Origin: Sphaerulina vaccinii
Lineage: Eukaryota; Ascomycota; Dothideomycetes; Mycosphaerellales; Mycosphaerellaceae
Assembly (NCBI GenBank): GCA_022570795.1
Contig: JAKUDP010000009.1
Span: 248,001-312,000, forward strand
Direction of reading: 5' to 3'
DNA: 64,000 nucleotides
Shown: one piece after another, positions 51,274-62,300 of the stretch
Layout of the letters: each line of letters starts with the position of its first letter
Numbering within the stretch: position 1 is the first letter of the stretch
Notes under the pieces: model-generated
Seen by the model: the letters and a program-made list of their open reading frames with translations, nothing else
Databases searched by the model: none
Told to the model about the DNA's origin: nothing
Position numbers and translations under genes: made by a program

Positions 51274-53170
51274 ATGCAGCGCGATGGCTTCTACGGCAAT
51301 GGCCTCGAAGGCTATTCTCTCATCGACGCGCCTGGTCACTCAGTCTATGGAACGTCTGCCTTGCGAGCGCCGCAGGGCTACCAACAGGACGTGACATCCT
51401 ATGATACCAGCACGTCGACTCGTACACCGACACAGATACAGACACAGATACAGACAGGACCACAGAGCCAGGAAGGCGAGAATGTCCAGGCCTCGCCACC
51501 CTCGAGTCGCCAGCCAGTGGTGCCAACATCGTCCGGCGGAGACGCGAATCGAGCGCAGCTTGACCTGCCTCCAGTTGTTGGATCCACCATTCAGTACTTG
51601 AACAAGCCTCTCAAGTATCGCCCTATCCCGGATGATGTAGAGGAAGTCCGCCAAAAGCTCTTCCACCTGGAGCAAGATATCCTACTCGATAGTCAGCAGA
51701 TTGCTGACTACTGGCTACATATGAACAACGTATGGCAGCGCTCGACTAAGCCTAGTCTGGAGGAGAACGGCGTCGTAGTAGAGATGCTTGAATGCCGGAA
51801 TAGGAGGCGCGTGAAGTTGGTGGGTAAGGACAGACAAAGTGCAGGTGCAAGGAATAGAGGAAACAAGGACGACCTGCTCGGTGACATTGAGCCATGTAAA
51901 CTGCGTGTGCGCGTACAATCGTACACTAAGCACGCTGAGGGACTTGCCGAGCCATGTCGAATAGGCTTCATGAGTTGCAACTGCATACCCGAATGGGCCT
52001 ATATCTGTAGGACCACGGCCACAAAGGAGAAGAACTATGTCCACCAGCATGAGGTAAGAAGGACCAGCCGTGATCGGCCTCCTTCAATCGACTTCGTGGC
52101 GTGAGTGCTGACCTCTATGCCGCTCTCAGATCTCTCTGTCAGATCGATATAAGAGGAGTGATGCCATTCTGTACTTCTGTAAAGTGAAAGTCACAGAACA
52201 CTACAGCTACCCTGCTGTAAGCAAGTGGCTAAAGGAGAAGTATGGACATATCACACCGCAGGTCAACTATGTCACCAAGCAGGATATTTCCAATGTCTCT
52301 CGGCCATGGCGTCTCTTGAACAAGGACGTTGAGTTGCGGCAGCAAGTTGAAGAAGAGTTGGATTGGGAGCAGCAACGCAGACAATGCCTGGATTCCATAA
52401 ATTCGACATCTGCTACACAGCTTGCCAAAGCTTTGCTTGCGGTCTGCACACAGATGCCACAGGCGATCGATATCGTTCTTCCTCTCCTCGAGAAGACAAC
52501 TGCCCCGGACTCTCGACCTACACCAATCAAGGAAGGTGCTGACATCGTCATACCACCAGCTGGATGTCCAGTCGCGAAGCAATATGCTAGTAGTAGCAAG
52601 CATGTCAGCAATTACAAAGGCGTCATCCTGACTCCAGAGGAAGTGCAAGAGCGGCTACGCGAACAGCGAGAGGGACATAACCCACAGCAAGCAAGCTCTG
52701 CAAAGGCACCCCCATCACGTACACCAAGCAACTACAAGGGCACGATTCTCACGCCAGAAGAAGTTGCAGAGCGACTACGAGCACAAGGACTCCATGTGCG
52801 ACCTACTACATCAGCACAGCCACCGCCGCCAGCTCAACACACTGGCTCGCCGCATGTTCCTGTACCTGCTTCTGCAGCTGCAGGCGCAGTGCCTTACAAG
52901 GCGTCCACTCGCGGAACTGCTGGTGTCGCACTGAGTGCTGGACCGCAAACTTCACAACGCGCAATGAGCACAACCTGGTTATCGTCGAGCGGTCCAAACC
53001 AAGTAATACACACGAACCAGCACATAGCACCAGTAGAGAAAACAGCGGACTCGAGACCATCGTGGGCGCTGCCTGTAGGCAAACGTCCAGCCGGAGATGT
53101 CGCAAGACCAGAGCCGAAACGACAGCTTGTTGACGACATCGCGATGCAGCTGCGCAAGGAGTTGGGCTGA
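51274..53170 (+). CDS. Hypothetical protein with duplicated NYKG-ILTPEEV motif
   Basis: 606 residues in two exons, 51274-52053 and 52130-53170. The 76-nt intron (GTAAGA...GCTGACC...CTCAG, phase 0) joins 'NYVHQHE' to 'ISLSDRYKRSD'. Residues 1-100 are Gln/Thr/Pro-rich. About 105-360 look folded ('VEEVRQKLFHLEQDILLDSQQIADYWLHM', 'CNCIPEWAYIC', 'RYKRSDAILYFCKVKV'). Near 420 and 460 the same 20-residue element occurs twice (SNYKG-V/T-ILTPEEV-Q/A-ERLR), period 40 residues. The tail is low-complexity. I do not recognise the family. The start is uncertain: TCCATGCAG at 51271 could itself be a 3' splice site of an upstream exon, and the left edge is only 50 bp from the mobile-element target repeat. 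Confidence 0.7.
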
Positions 53171-53630
53171 GGTGGGCGTCACTCGAGGCATTGCTTATCA
53201 ACTCTGCTGCTTGGCCGGCATGTATAGAAGTCATCTGGCCACAGAGAACAAGCTGAGAAGAGGTGTATAGGTGCACAGAACGAGCTACGCCTTCGATTCG
53301 ACTAGATACCCAATTGAGCTGTCAGCACTGACATATTTGCTGGCGCAAGCAAGTCCAATAGATTCTGTCAATGTGCTTCACGTCCCTCGCCAGCAGCACT
53401 TCTTATTTTCAACAGAGAGAGCCTGATGAGACTTGAGAAACGACATCACATTTGTCGGGACACACAGCATGCACAATGTTCGAATCGCACAAGCGTGGTA
53501 GACCCACCGGGCAAGCCAGTACGAAACAGGCAGGTGCTGACCAGGGTCGGCGGCGAAACATGTTGGCCGAAGGCCATTACAACTGCAGCTTTCGCAGCTC
53601 TCTGGGTGTATGCAAGAGAACGTTGCAAGT
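53171..53630. promoter_or_regulatory. Intergenic, aminotransferase promoter region
   Basis: 460 bp between two plus-strand genes. No coding evidence; frames on either strand lack domains. Confidence 0.4.
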
Positions 53631-54886
53631 ATGTCCACATTCGATGTCGCTGCAGTCCGCAGCCGCTTTCCGGGCCTGTCGAAGGACCAAGTAGTATGTT
53701 TTTTCGTCTCCAGATCGAACCTCAACTTTACTAAATTGAGGAGCAGTACTTCGACAATGCTGGAGGCTCTCAGGTTCTGAAAGAGGTCATCGACTCGATC
53801 GTTGACTATCTCTGCAACAACAACGTTCAACTCGGGGCTACATATCCTGTCAGTCAGACATCGACCCACCTTTTCGAAGAGGGATCCAAGGCTGTTGCCA
53901 AGTACATCAACACGACACCAGACTGTGTAGTCGTCGGTCCTTCGACCACCCAACTGTTTCGCAATCTGTCCATCTCGTTATACGACTATATCACGGCCGA
54001 AGATGAGATAATTGTATCCCAACTAGACCACGAAGCTAACATTGCCTCATGGGTCCAACTGGCCAAGGACAAGGGCTGCAAACTGATCTGGTGGAGTGCC
54101 GAAGACAAGAACAATCCTCAACTGGATACTGAAGTCCTCCGCAAGCTTATGACACCTAAGACCAAGCTCGTAACGTGCACCCAAACCTCCAACATCCTCG
54201 GCACAATCAACGATGTCAAAGCAATCGCATCAGTTGTCCACGAGACTCCTGGTGCTCTTTTGTGTGTTGACGCTGTCGCATACGCACCTCACCGAGCCAT
54301 TGATGTCTCGGACTGGGGCGTGGACTTCTACAGCTTCTCCTGGTACAAGCTCTACGGACCACACATCGCATCTCTATACGCTTCCAAGTCTGCGCAGAAA
54401 CACCTCAGGACTCTTGGACACTTCTTCAAGCCTACAGATACACTGGAGAACCTGCTCGGACTTGCTGCAGCGAACTATGAGCTTACAGCTTCCATCCCGG
54501 AGGTATGCAAATATCTAGAGAGTATTCCGTGGGAAGCCTCAGCCATTTACGAGGAGAAGTTGCAGGCAATACTACTTGAGTATCTCGCTTCGAAGCCGGA
54601 TGTCTACAGGATCATCGGGGAACCTAGCGCAGATCGGGCGAAGAGAGTACCTGTAATCAGCTTCACTGTCAGAGGTTGGAAGAGTAAAGACATAGTTGAT
54701 GCTATTGAGGCGAGGAGCAACTTCGGCTGTCGATATGGAGCTATGTACTCAAACAGATTGTGCAAGGAAGTCCTTGACATCGATACTGTTGACGGAGCTG
54801 TGAGAGTGAGTCTGCTGAACTACAATACTGTGGAAGAAGTGGAAGGGTATGTCAAGGTGTTGGATGAAGTAGTCTTCAAGTCATGA
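53631..54886 (+). CDS. Class V aminotransferase / cysteine desulfurase family protein
   Basis: A PLP enzyme of 400 residues in two exons, 53631-53693 and 53747-54886. The 53-nt intron (GTATGT...ACTAAAT...GAGCAG, phase 0) joins 'FPGLSKDQV' to 'YFDNAGGSQV', exactly the family N-terminus. The PLP Lys is K222 in SFSWYKLYGPH and the cofactor-binding Asp is D196 in VDAVAYAPH; 'STTQLFRNLS' and 'LDHEANIASW' are further family marks. It resembles the VC1184-type subgroup (TIGR01976) of cysteine-desulfurase-like proteins rather than the mitochondrial Nfs1. The sulfur or amino substrate is unknown. No targeting signal is clear. Confidence 0.88.
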
Positions 54887-55383
54887 TCCTCTGTGAGGCA
54901 TTGTGGGAAACGAATCGAGAAGCTACACCATCCCTAGGTCCTCTCGCACGAAGAATTCTTTTATGTCCTCGAATCTGTTACTGTGGCACTCGATTGCTAT
55001 ATGGAAACGCAATCGTGTGAAGTCTTTGCACAGCTGTGAAGGAATGGTCCTTCCTTCTCTGAACGCTTCGATCGAGTGACTCGGAGTCTGACCTCGACTC
55101 TGTTACCTTAGTGCACGCCTCTAAAATGGAAACACGGTTATGGGAAGTCATTACACAGCAGTCAACTCCGACTATGACACTCCGTGGCTCCATTTCACTG
55201 CTTTGGTATCTAATGCCATAGTCTTCGCTACTAGAGCAGAGACATTATCATGGTAAGTGGAATGCACACGCTGTTCTCTCTGCCTATCGCTCCCAACTGG
55301 CCCCTAGACTTGCCGGCAAGTCCGTTGCCATAGTATTTACATCTCGCTCGAGTCTCTTTGATGTGCCATTGCATCACTTATCG
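54887..55383. other. Intergenic with a diverged direct repeat
   Basis: 497 bp between convergent aminotransferase and SRA/YDG pseudogene. Two imperfect copies of about 68 bp (54971-55038 and 55096-55163) share 'CTGTTAC', 'ATGGAAAC' and 'ACACAGC'-type blocks in the same order. No gene is seen. Confidence 0.4.
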
Positions 55384-56296
55384 CTAATCTTTGCTGCCAA
55401 ACCCACGAAATCTCTTATCCTGCTTGAACCTATCCACTTCCTGGTGTGTTGGTCTGGCTTCTAGTCCGTTACTACCACGAATAGGCCCTTGATTGGCTTG
55501 TCGCACAAGCTTGAAGCGAAACCGCTGCTTTTGCTTGTCTACGAGCTCGTAATCGACAACGTCATATAGGCCATCGTAGCGAAAGCCAACTAGTAGTGCA
55601 TACCTAGAGTTGGCCTTGCTAGAGCGAATAAACCTGACTGGAACTCTGTTAATCTTATTCTTATTAAGCAGAGCGGTGCTACGCGAGAGCTGCCCAGGAG
55701 TAGTCGTATCCTGGCCGTAGTAATACACAACGGCGCCCTCATCCTTATCTGGATAGGGATAGTGCTTCCCGCCACTTATAAAGCATGAGTACGCGCCAAC
55801 ACCTATGTCGCCAGAGATGCCAGTCTAACTGTCTCCGTGCGCACTATCGCGCAGCGCACAAAGCAGTGTAGGCTACTACTAACCGTTAACGAGCTTGCCG
55901 TTGCCTTTGTACTTCGATAACTTCTAATACTTCTAGTCGACTCTGTTACCTTTACGGTCATCTTCGGCATTCTTCGTCTTCTGTGCTAAGATAAGCCCGT
56001 AGAGCATATTATCGTCAAAGTTCCGTAAACACTACTTGTAGTAGAGCTCGGCAGCATTAGACTAAATGTCCTTGGGCTAGTACCCTTTTATAGAACTAGC
56101 ATATCGGTCGTTAAAGAGCTAAGGCAGTCTATTATTATTATATAGCATATAACGAGTTCTAAGTAGCTATAGACCTACTAAGCCTATTACAAGAAACGGC
56201 GCTTTGTATAGGCTCTCGCAAAGCTTATTAAAGTCCTTAGTATTAATACGACTTAGACCTTAGTTCTTAATAGTTATTATCTAATTTTTTTTTTAG
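55384..56296 (-). pseudogene. SRA/YDG-domain protein gene, inactivated by RIP-type stops
   Basis: The intact 3' part (55384-55824) encodes a clear SRA/YDG core: 'GAYSCFISGGKHYPYPDKDE', 'VVYYYGQDTTTPGQ', 'VPVRFIRSS', then 'GFRYDGLYDVVDYELVDK'. Continuing upstream in the same frame, stops appear at 55825, at three consecutive codons 55873-55881, and several more to 56296. They sit where the family has Gln or Trp, as C-to-T in CpA or G-to-A in TpG contexts produces. No frameshift is needed. SRA domains bind methylated or hemimethylated cytosine DNA. The gene thus looks like a methyl-DNA reader killed by RIP that reached about half-way into it. The upstream limit is approximate, and introns upstream cannot be excluded. 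Confidence 0.75.
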
Positions 56297-57111
56297 CTAA
56301 CTAAGAAAAGCATCTATATTACTATTATTTATATTGCGCTTTGTATTTGCACTTAGCTTTTAATACTAGTCTAGTAGTTAATATTCTCCTTTATTACTAG
56401 ATATAGCTACTAGTAATTTTAGTAAGTTCGAAGAAGAACTAAAATTAATAGATTATAGATACTTCTAAAAGCTAAGCCTAGATAGTATTAGGTTATAGAG
56501 GACCTAATAATCTTACTAAGTAGAGGCTAAGCTTAATCTAGTTAGAGCTTATTAATATATCTATAAGAGAGTAAGTAAAGAAGGTTCTCGTATTCTAATT
56601 AGTAAGATAGAATAGTAAGTTATATATAATAACTATCTATAACTATAATATTTATTACCTATATATATAAAAGAGATTCCTAGTTTTATTAATTACTCTA
56701 ATTACTCTAATTAAGGCCTACTTAGTATAATTAGGGTACTTAGTATAATTAGTAGTAGGCCTAGTCTAAGTGCTACTAATTACTTCTATATATAATATAT
56801 ATCTAGAAAATCTATAGAAATATTCCTATAGTATACGAACTATAATACTATCCCCTATCTAGCCTAGCTTTGTCCCGAAGCTAGTTTATAAAGTTATTAT
56901 CTTCTAGAAAGTTAGTTATTATAGCTTCTTTCCTTTATAATACTTTATATAATAACTAAGTTTTTAACCTATTATTATTATAAGCTCGCCGATTTTCTAG
57001 ACCTCTAGGAGGCTATTATAGTAAAGTCGTATTCGTCCTATAAGAAGTATAAGTATATATATAAAGTATATATTTGCTTAGGAAAATATAATAAGTATAT
57101 TTATTATAGTT
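56297..57111. other. RIP-degraded AT-rich DNA
   Basis: Very TpA-rich, with short repeats such as CTTAGTATAATTA twice near 56727-56755. Possibly the remains of LTR sequence of the chromovirus that continues beyond the inserted LTR element; no gene is recognised. Confidence 0.4.
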
Positions 57112-57116
57112 AGTAG

Positions 57117-57323
57117 TATTAGATTTTAGGAGTGCAGCGGATAGAAGTACAAAGGGAACCCTCCCGGCGCAAGTAGTTAGAGAAGGTTAAGTAGCTACCT
57201 AACCGATAGAAACAAAAGATATACTATACTGCCAAGGAGTCTCTAAGCCTAAAGTACTACATGCCTAAGGTATAACTATTAGATAGAGAGACATAGTGTT
57301 CCCTAGGGTACCAAAATCCGATA
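57117..57323 (-). repeat. 3' LTR of the small LTR element
   Basis: 207 bp, same length and order as the other LTR. More RIP-type changes (CA to TA, TG to TA) than its partner, including both terminal dinucleotides. Confidence 0.9.
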
Positions 57324-57339
57324 CTCCCTCTAACACCCT

Positions 57340-58500
57340 ATCTCTTAATAGCTAATTAACCCCTTTAGACTTACTCTCTTCTAAAGAGATATATACCTTT
57401 CTATAGGTCTTCTCTATTTCTATAAAGGCTAAGACTATACTTCTTGCAGGTTCAAGATACCGGCATATAGACAGGATGTGTCCCTTATCCTAATATAGAG
57501 TATACTATCTAGCTTTGAACAACTCCGAGTTATTTGTTCTGCCTATTATCCTCTTTCCCTTAACCTGTTTCTATATAGCTCTTGTAGCATAAGCTAAATG
57601 CTCTACATCCCTATCCTGTTTAGGTTGCTTTGGTATCCCTACTTCTTTCTCTTCTAGGATAGAAAGGATGTTATTAGGTAACAGATATAGTTAGGCATCT
57701 ATAGCATCTCTAACAGATAACTACGAATTAGGTAACCTACTAAGAAGAACTTGGATTCTGTTCTTAGCTTTAACTGCTTCTGCTATTGCTAGCTAAGCTT
57801 CTCTAATTCTTTTCCTAAATGTAAGTAGGCCTAACTATGCTTATAATATACTCCTACTTGTTATCCGAAAGGTGAAGTACTATTATACTAGCTTCCTTCC
57901 TAATACTTTGTTATCCTTATACTTCTTCTTTAACTCTTCCTAGACAGCCTTTACTATCTCCTTCTCTAATACAATCTCTTTATCTTCCTTACTAATATAT
58001 AGTTAAATCTAGTAGATTGCCTTATAGTTCGACTTATTAGTAATTAGGACAGATATAGAGGTCTTAATAGTTAAGAAAAGATCCTCTCCCTTTAGGAATA
58101 TAGCTATCTTTCTAAACTACTATTCCGAGTTCTCTCTAGAGAGGACTAGGCATAGCCTCTTAACATTTACTAATATGCTGCTTATAACTGCTACTAAAGT
58201 TTGACTTGTAAGGTGTTCTCTTTTAGCTTTGTTAGTTCTTCCTAAGTGCCTTAGCCGAGAATCGAATTTTCTATATTTTGGACTAGAATATAGTTCTTAG
58301 CTTAGATATATAGAGAGAAAATCAAACCTTAAGCTAGACTATCTAGTAAAGAATTAATAGTTGCTAAGACTCTTCTTTCTTAGCTAGAGCTTCTAGAATT
58401 CTATTTTCTAAATAGCTATAGAGCAAATATGCCCTACGCTACTATATATAGTACGTATATATATAGCTTTAGGAATATGCCTCTATAGCACCCTCCAGCT
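57340..58500 (-). pseudogene. Degenerate Copia-type gag-like frame
   Basis: On the minus strand, from about 58140 downward, the frame reads 'FRKIAIFLKGEDLFLTIKTS', then 'NKSNYKAIY', then a W/L-spaced 'EELKKKYKDN', the layout of the UBN2/Copia gag N-domain. Near 57490 'DKGHILSICRY' resembles a damaged CCHC zinc knuckle. Stops are TAG/TAA at expected Trp/Gln positions. No protease, integrase or RT motif occurs anywhere in the interior. Confidence 0.55.
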
Positions 58501-59180
58501 TAGGAACCTCCTAGAGCTACTATATACAAGATGAAGGTAGGTTTATAACTCCTCTTAATCTTAGATCCCTTTGGACCCTAGGGGTAGTAAAAGGTTTAGT
58601 TAGTCTCTAAAGTGTTATTAGCTAATAGCAGGCCTTAGCGAACCTGCCTTGCAACTATTCCTCCCTAAATATAACCTGCCTAGTATAAACTAGTCTTCTA
58701 GTTTCTAAGATCTTTTTTTAAATAGTTAGGTAAGTCCTATCTATATAGCTATTGTTAGAAGCTAACTCCCTCTAATAGCCTAACTATTCTTCTAATATTA
58801 TTCTCTTCTGCTTTCTAGTAGTAGGAAACTAGTCCAATCTTCTAGTGTTAACAGACTATAGCTGTATTTGGCTAGGCGCCCAACCCGGCGCCCTATAGGG
58901 TTTGTTCTCTGTCTTTATATAGTCGTGTAGTAACCTTCTGCTTAAGACTAATATGCATTCTGGGACCTTCCTATCCTAGCATGTGCTATACTTTCTACTA
59001 TCTAGCTTGTGCCTATAAGACTACTTCTCTTACTACTAACCCTCTTGAATGCCTTAGCTTAGGCACTACCTTTTGCTCTTCTCCTAAGGTGCCTTTACTA
59101 CTACCCTATAGTACTTGCTATTTTAATCTTCCCTTAGTGCTAGACTATCTAGCTACAATTGCAAACCCGGGCTTATAACC

Positions 59181-59387
59181 TGTTAGATTTTAGGAGTGCA
59201 GCAGACAGAAGTGCAAAGGGAACCCTCCCGGCGCAAGTAGTTAGAGAAGGTTAAGTAGCTACCTAACCGATAGAAACAAAAGATATACCCTACTACTAAG
59301 GAGTCTCTAAGCCTAAAGTACTACATGCCTAAGGCATAACTATTAGATAGAGAGACATAGTGTTCCCTAGGGTACCAAAATCCGACA
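59181..59387 (-). repeat. 5' LTR of the small LTR element
   Basis: 207 bp, canonical TG...CA ends on the plus strand, followed by the target repeat AGTAG. Confidence 0.9.
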
Positions 59388-59392
59388 AGTAG

Positions 59393-62300
59393 TATAATAT
59401 CTAGGTTATAAAGTTCGAATTTAATTATTTTTATTCTAAGAAAAAGAAGCTTTTATCTAGAATCTAAGAGGCAAAGCGCGCCTAGAAGGAGGTATAATAT
59501 ACTTTAGAGGCTACATATAAGGCTTCTTATACTATATATATATATAAGATATAGTTATAGTAGTAGATAGATCTAATCGATTATTATATAGATAATATAA
59601 TAGTAGTAGAGTTAGCAAATATCGAGAGGTAGAAGGTAGTAGAATAGATAGAGGAGGAGGTTATAACCTTTCTAGAGCCGTCTACTAGCCTAGCTTTAAA
59701 TCTTTTACCTAGGACTTAGAGTACTCTCGAGGGTTTATTTAATAATTTCTAGAGTTTCCTATTTTTAGTAGACTCTAGTAGAACTATACTAGAAGCTAGT
59801 AGTAGTTTATAAAGTTAGACTTAGCTTCCTAGATATTTTCCGAATTATTATACCTTTTCTATTTAATTAAGTAGTTCTAACCCTTTTATTCTAGGATCTT
59901 TTCTACTTCGAATATATTCTCTTTTTTAGGTTAGAAGTAGAATATTTCTTAGTAAAGTATTTTAGTATCTATAGGTTCTAATAATAATATATAGAATACT
60001 AGGTAGATCTTTATATCTTTTAGTAACTTAAGTCGGTAGTTAACTAGCCCTCGTAGCTTATTAATTAAAAATAGTCTAACTTTAACTTAATCTAGTTTCT
60101 TTATCTTTCTTTTTATTTTAAAGTTTTTTATAAAAAGATAGACTTTATTCCTTTTTTTTAGCTAAGGTACTATTTTTCGTTTATTATTATATAGCCTAGC
60201 TATTATTAGTTGCGAGTCTGTAATTCGTCCTTCTAGTTCCTTATAGAGGTTCTTTAGATCTTTGCTTATAATTATAGTATATTCTACCTATAGGTAAGAT
60301 AAAGATTCTCTAAAAAGGTTTGGGTTTTGCTTATAATTCGAGAAGAATAGTATAGCCTTTATTATCTCTAATTGCTAATTATTTAGTACAAGCTATACTA
60401 TTAGTAGTAGCGCTAACTAGTTATCTTATATATAATTAATATAGTATTATAGGTATTGTTCTAGTATTTGGTTTGTTCTTTTAGTTTGCCTATCTATCTA
60501 AGGATAATATACTATCGATAGCTTGTATTTAATTCCGAGTATGCTAACTAAGGTCTTCTAGTAGTTAGAGGTAAAGAGCTTGTCTCTATCTATAATAAAT
60601 ACTTTTAGGAATCTATAATATCTTATAAGTCTATCTATAATAAGGTGTCCGAGTTGCTTAGTAGTATATATCTCGCTAGTAGTAATAAAGTATATATATT
60701 TAGTAAGCCTATCGACTATAACTAGTATTATATCGTAGCTAATTCCTATAATCCGGTCCTATAATAAAGGCAACTTTATAATAAAGTCTATTATAACTTT
60801 ATTCTATAGTTAATATAGAGGAGTATAGAATTAGATATATCTATATTTCGTATATCGATCTGCCTTATTCTATTAGTAGGGCTTATAGCGTTTAATATAT
60901 TATAATATATATTTGTATATATATAGAAAGCTAAAGTTTCTTTAAATTAACTCTATAGTTTTTATAGTTCTAGAGTATCTATATTATAGATTATTATAGT
61001 AGTATCGTATATACTTATTCTCTCGGTCTTTTAGTACCTAATACTTCCCTTATAGTATAGGGAACTATTCTTCTATATTCTAAAGAACTTATATAATATA
61101 GTTAAACTCTATTAAGTTCGAGCTTAGGCTTCTATCTAGATTAGCTCTAAGTACTTTCTAGTATACTAGTTCTTTTCCTTCTATATAGTTACTTCGGCGG
61201 CTTAGTATATCGGCTCGACTATTATCCTTTTCTAGTATATAGTAGATTTCGAACTTATATTAACTAAGTAGTTCTAACTAGTAGGCCTATTATCGGGTTA
61301 GTACTTTTGTCGTAGTAAAGTAAGTTAGATTCTTATAATTAGAAAGAATTATAAGCTTAGAGGCTCCTTCTATATATACTTACTAGTACTATATAGTAGC
61401 GACAATTATAAGTAACTCCTTATTATAGATATTATAGTTCTATTCTATAGGAGTTAATTTCCTCGAGTAGTAGGCTACTAGGTATCTCTTCCTATTATAC
61501 TTTTATATAAAGTATACTTCTATAGCTATATCTAATATATTAGTCTCTAGTTTAACTTCGCGCTTCCTATCGAATAGTTGTAGTACTAGTACTTAGTAGT
61601 ACAATGTCTTAAGTGCTTCGAAAGCTTTTACCTACTCTAGACTCTAGCTCTATTTCCTATCTTTCTATATAAGCTTATTTAGGGGTGCTGCGAGCCTCGA
61701 GTAGTCCTTAATAAACTTCTGGTTATAGTTAGCTAGTCTAAGAAACAATTGTACTTCCTTAACTATCTTGGGTACTAGCTAAGTTTGTATTGACTCTATC
61801 TTTACTAGATCGATCTTAATTCTATTAAGGTTTAGAACGAACTCTAGGAACTTAACTTCTTTCTTATAGAACTTATACTTTTTGGAAGTAGTATAGAATC
61901 CTATATTTATAAGTTGTTAGAAAATATCTTAGACTTGTTTAATATATTCCTATAGGGACTCTTTAGTATAGACGAGGATATTATCTATATATATAATAAC
62001 GTATATGTCGAGTAGGTCTCTAAGAATGTTATTTACTATCTCCTAGTAGGAGGCCGGTATATTAGTTAGTCCTATAGGTATAACTCTAAACTCGTAAAGC
62101 CTATAGTATATTCGGAATACTATTTTCTATTCTTCTCCTTCTACTATATAGATAGTATAGAACGCGTCTCGTAGATCGATTTTTATATACTAGTTAGATC
62201 TAGTAAGTCTATCTTATAGTTCTTCGATATTAGGTAGTAGATATTAGTTCTTAATAGTAATTTTATTAAGTCGTCGATAATCGACTACTAGTCGTAACTT

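Larger units (their letters stand above)
57117..59387 (-). mobile_element. 2.27-kb LTR element with gag-like frame only (TR-GAG type)
   Basis: Two 207-bp direct LTRs (57117-57323, 59181-59387) are flanked by the 5-bp target repeat AGTAG (57112-57116, 59388-59392). The right LTR starts TGTTAG and ends GACA; in the left one both termini are RIP-changed (TATTAG, GATA). Just inside the left LTR is CTCCCTCT, a purine tract AGAGGGAG on the minus strand. Just inside the right LTR the minus strand reads GGTTATAAGCCCGGG, a plausible primer-binding site, so the element runs on the minus strand. The 1857-bp interior holds only a degenerate gag-like frame. With no protease, integrase or reverse transcriptase it is non-autonomous. 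Confidence 0.87.

Noticed and set aside
58981..59178. 65-codon plus-strand frame inside the small LTR element
   Set aside because: The element is oriented on the minus strand by its purine tract and primer site, and this frame has no family character.
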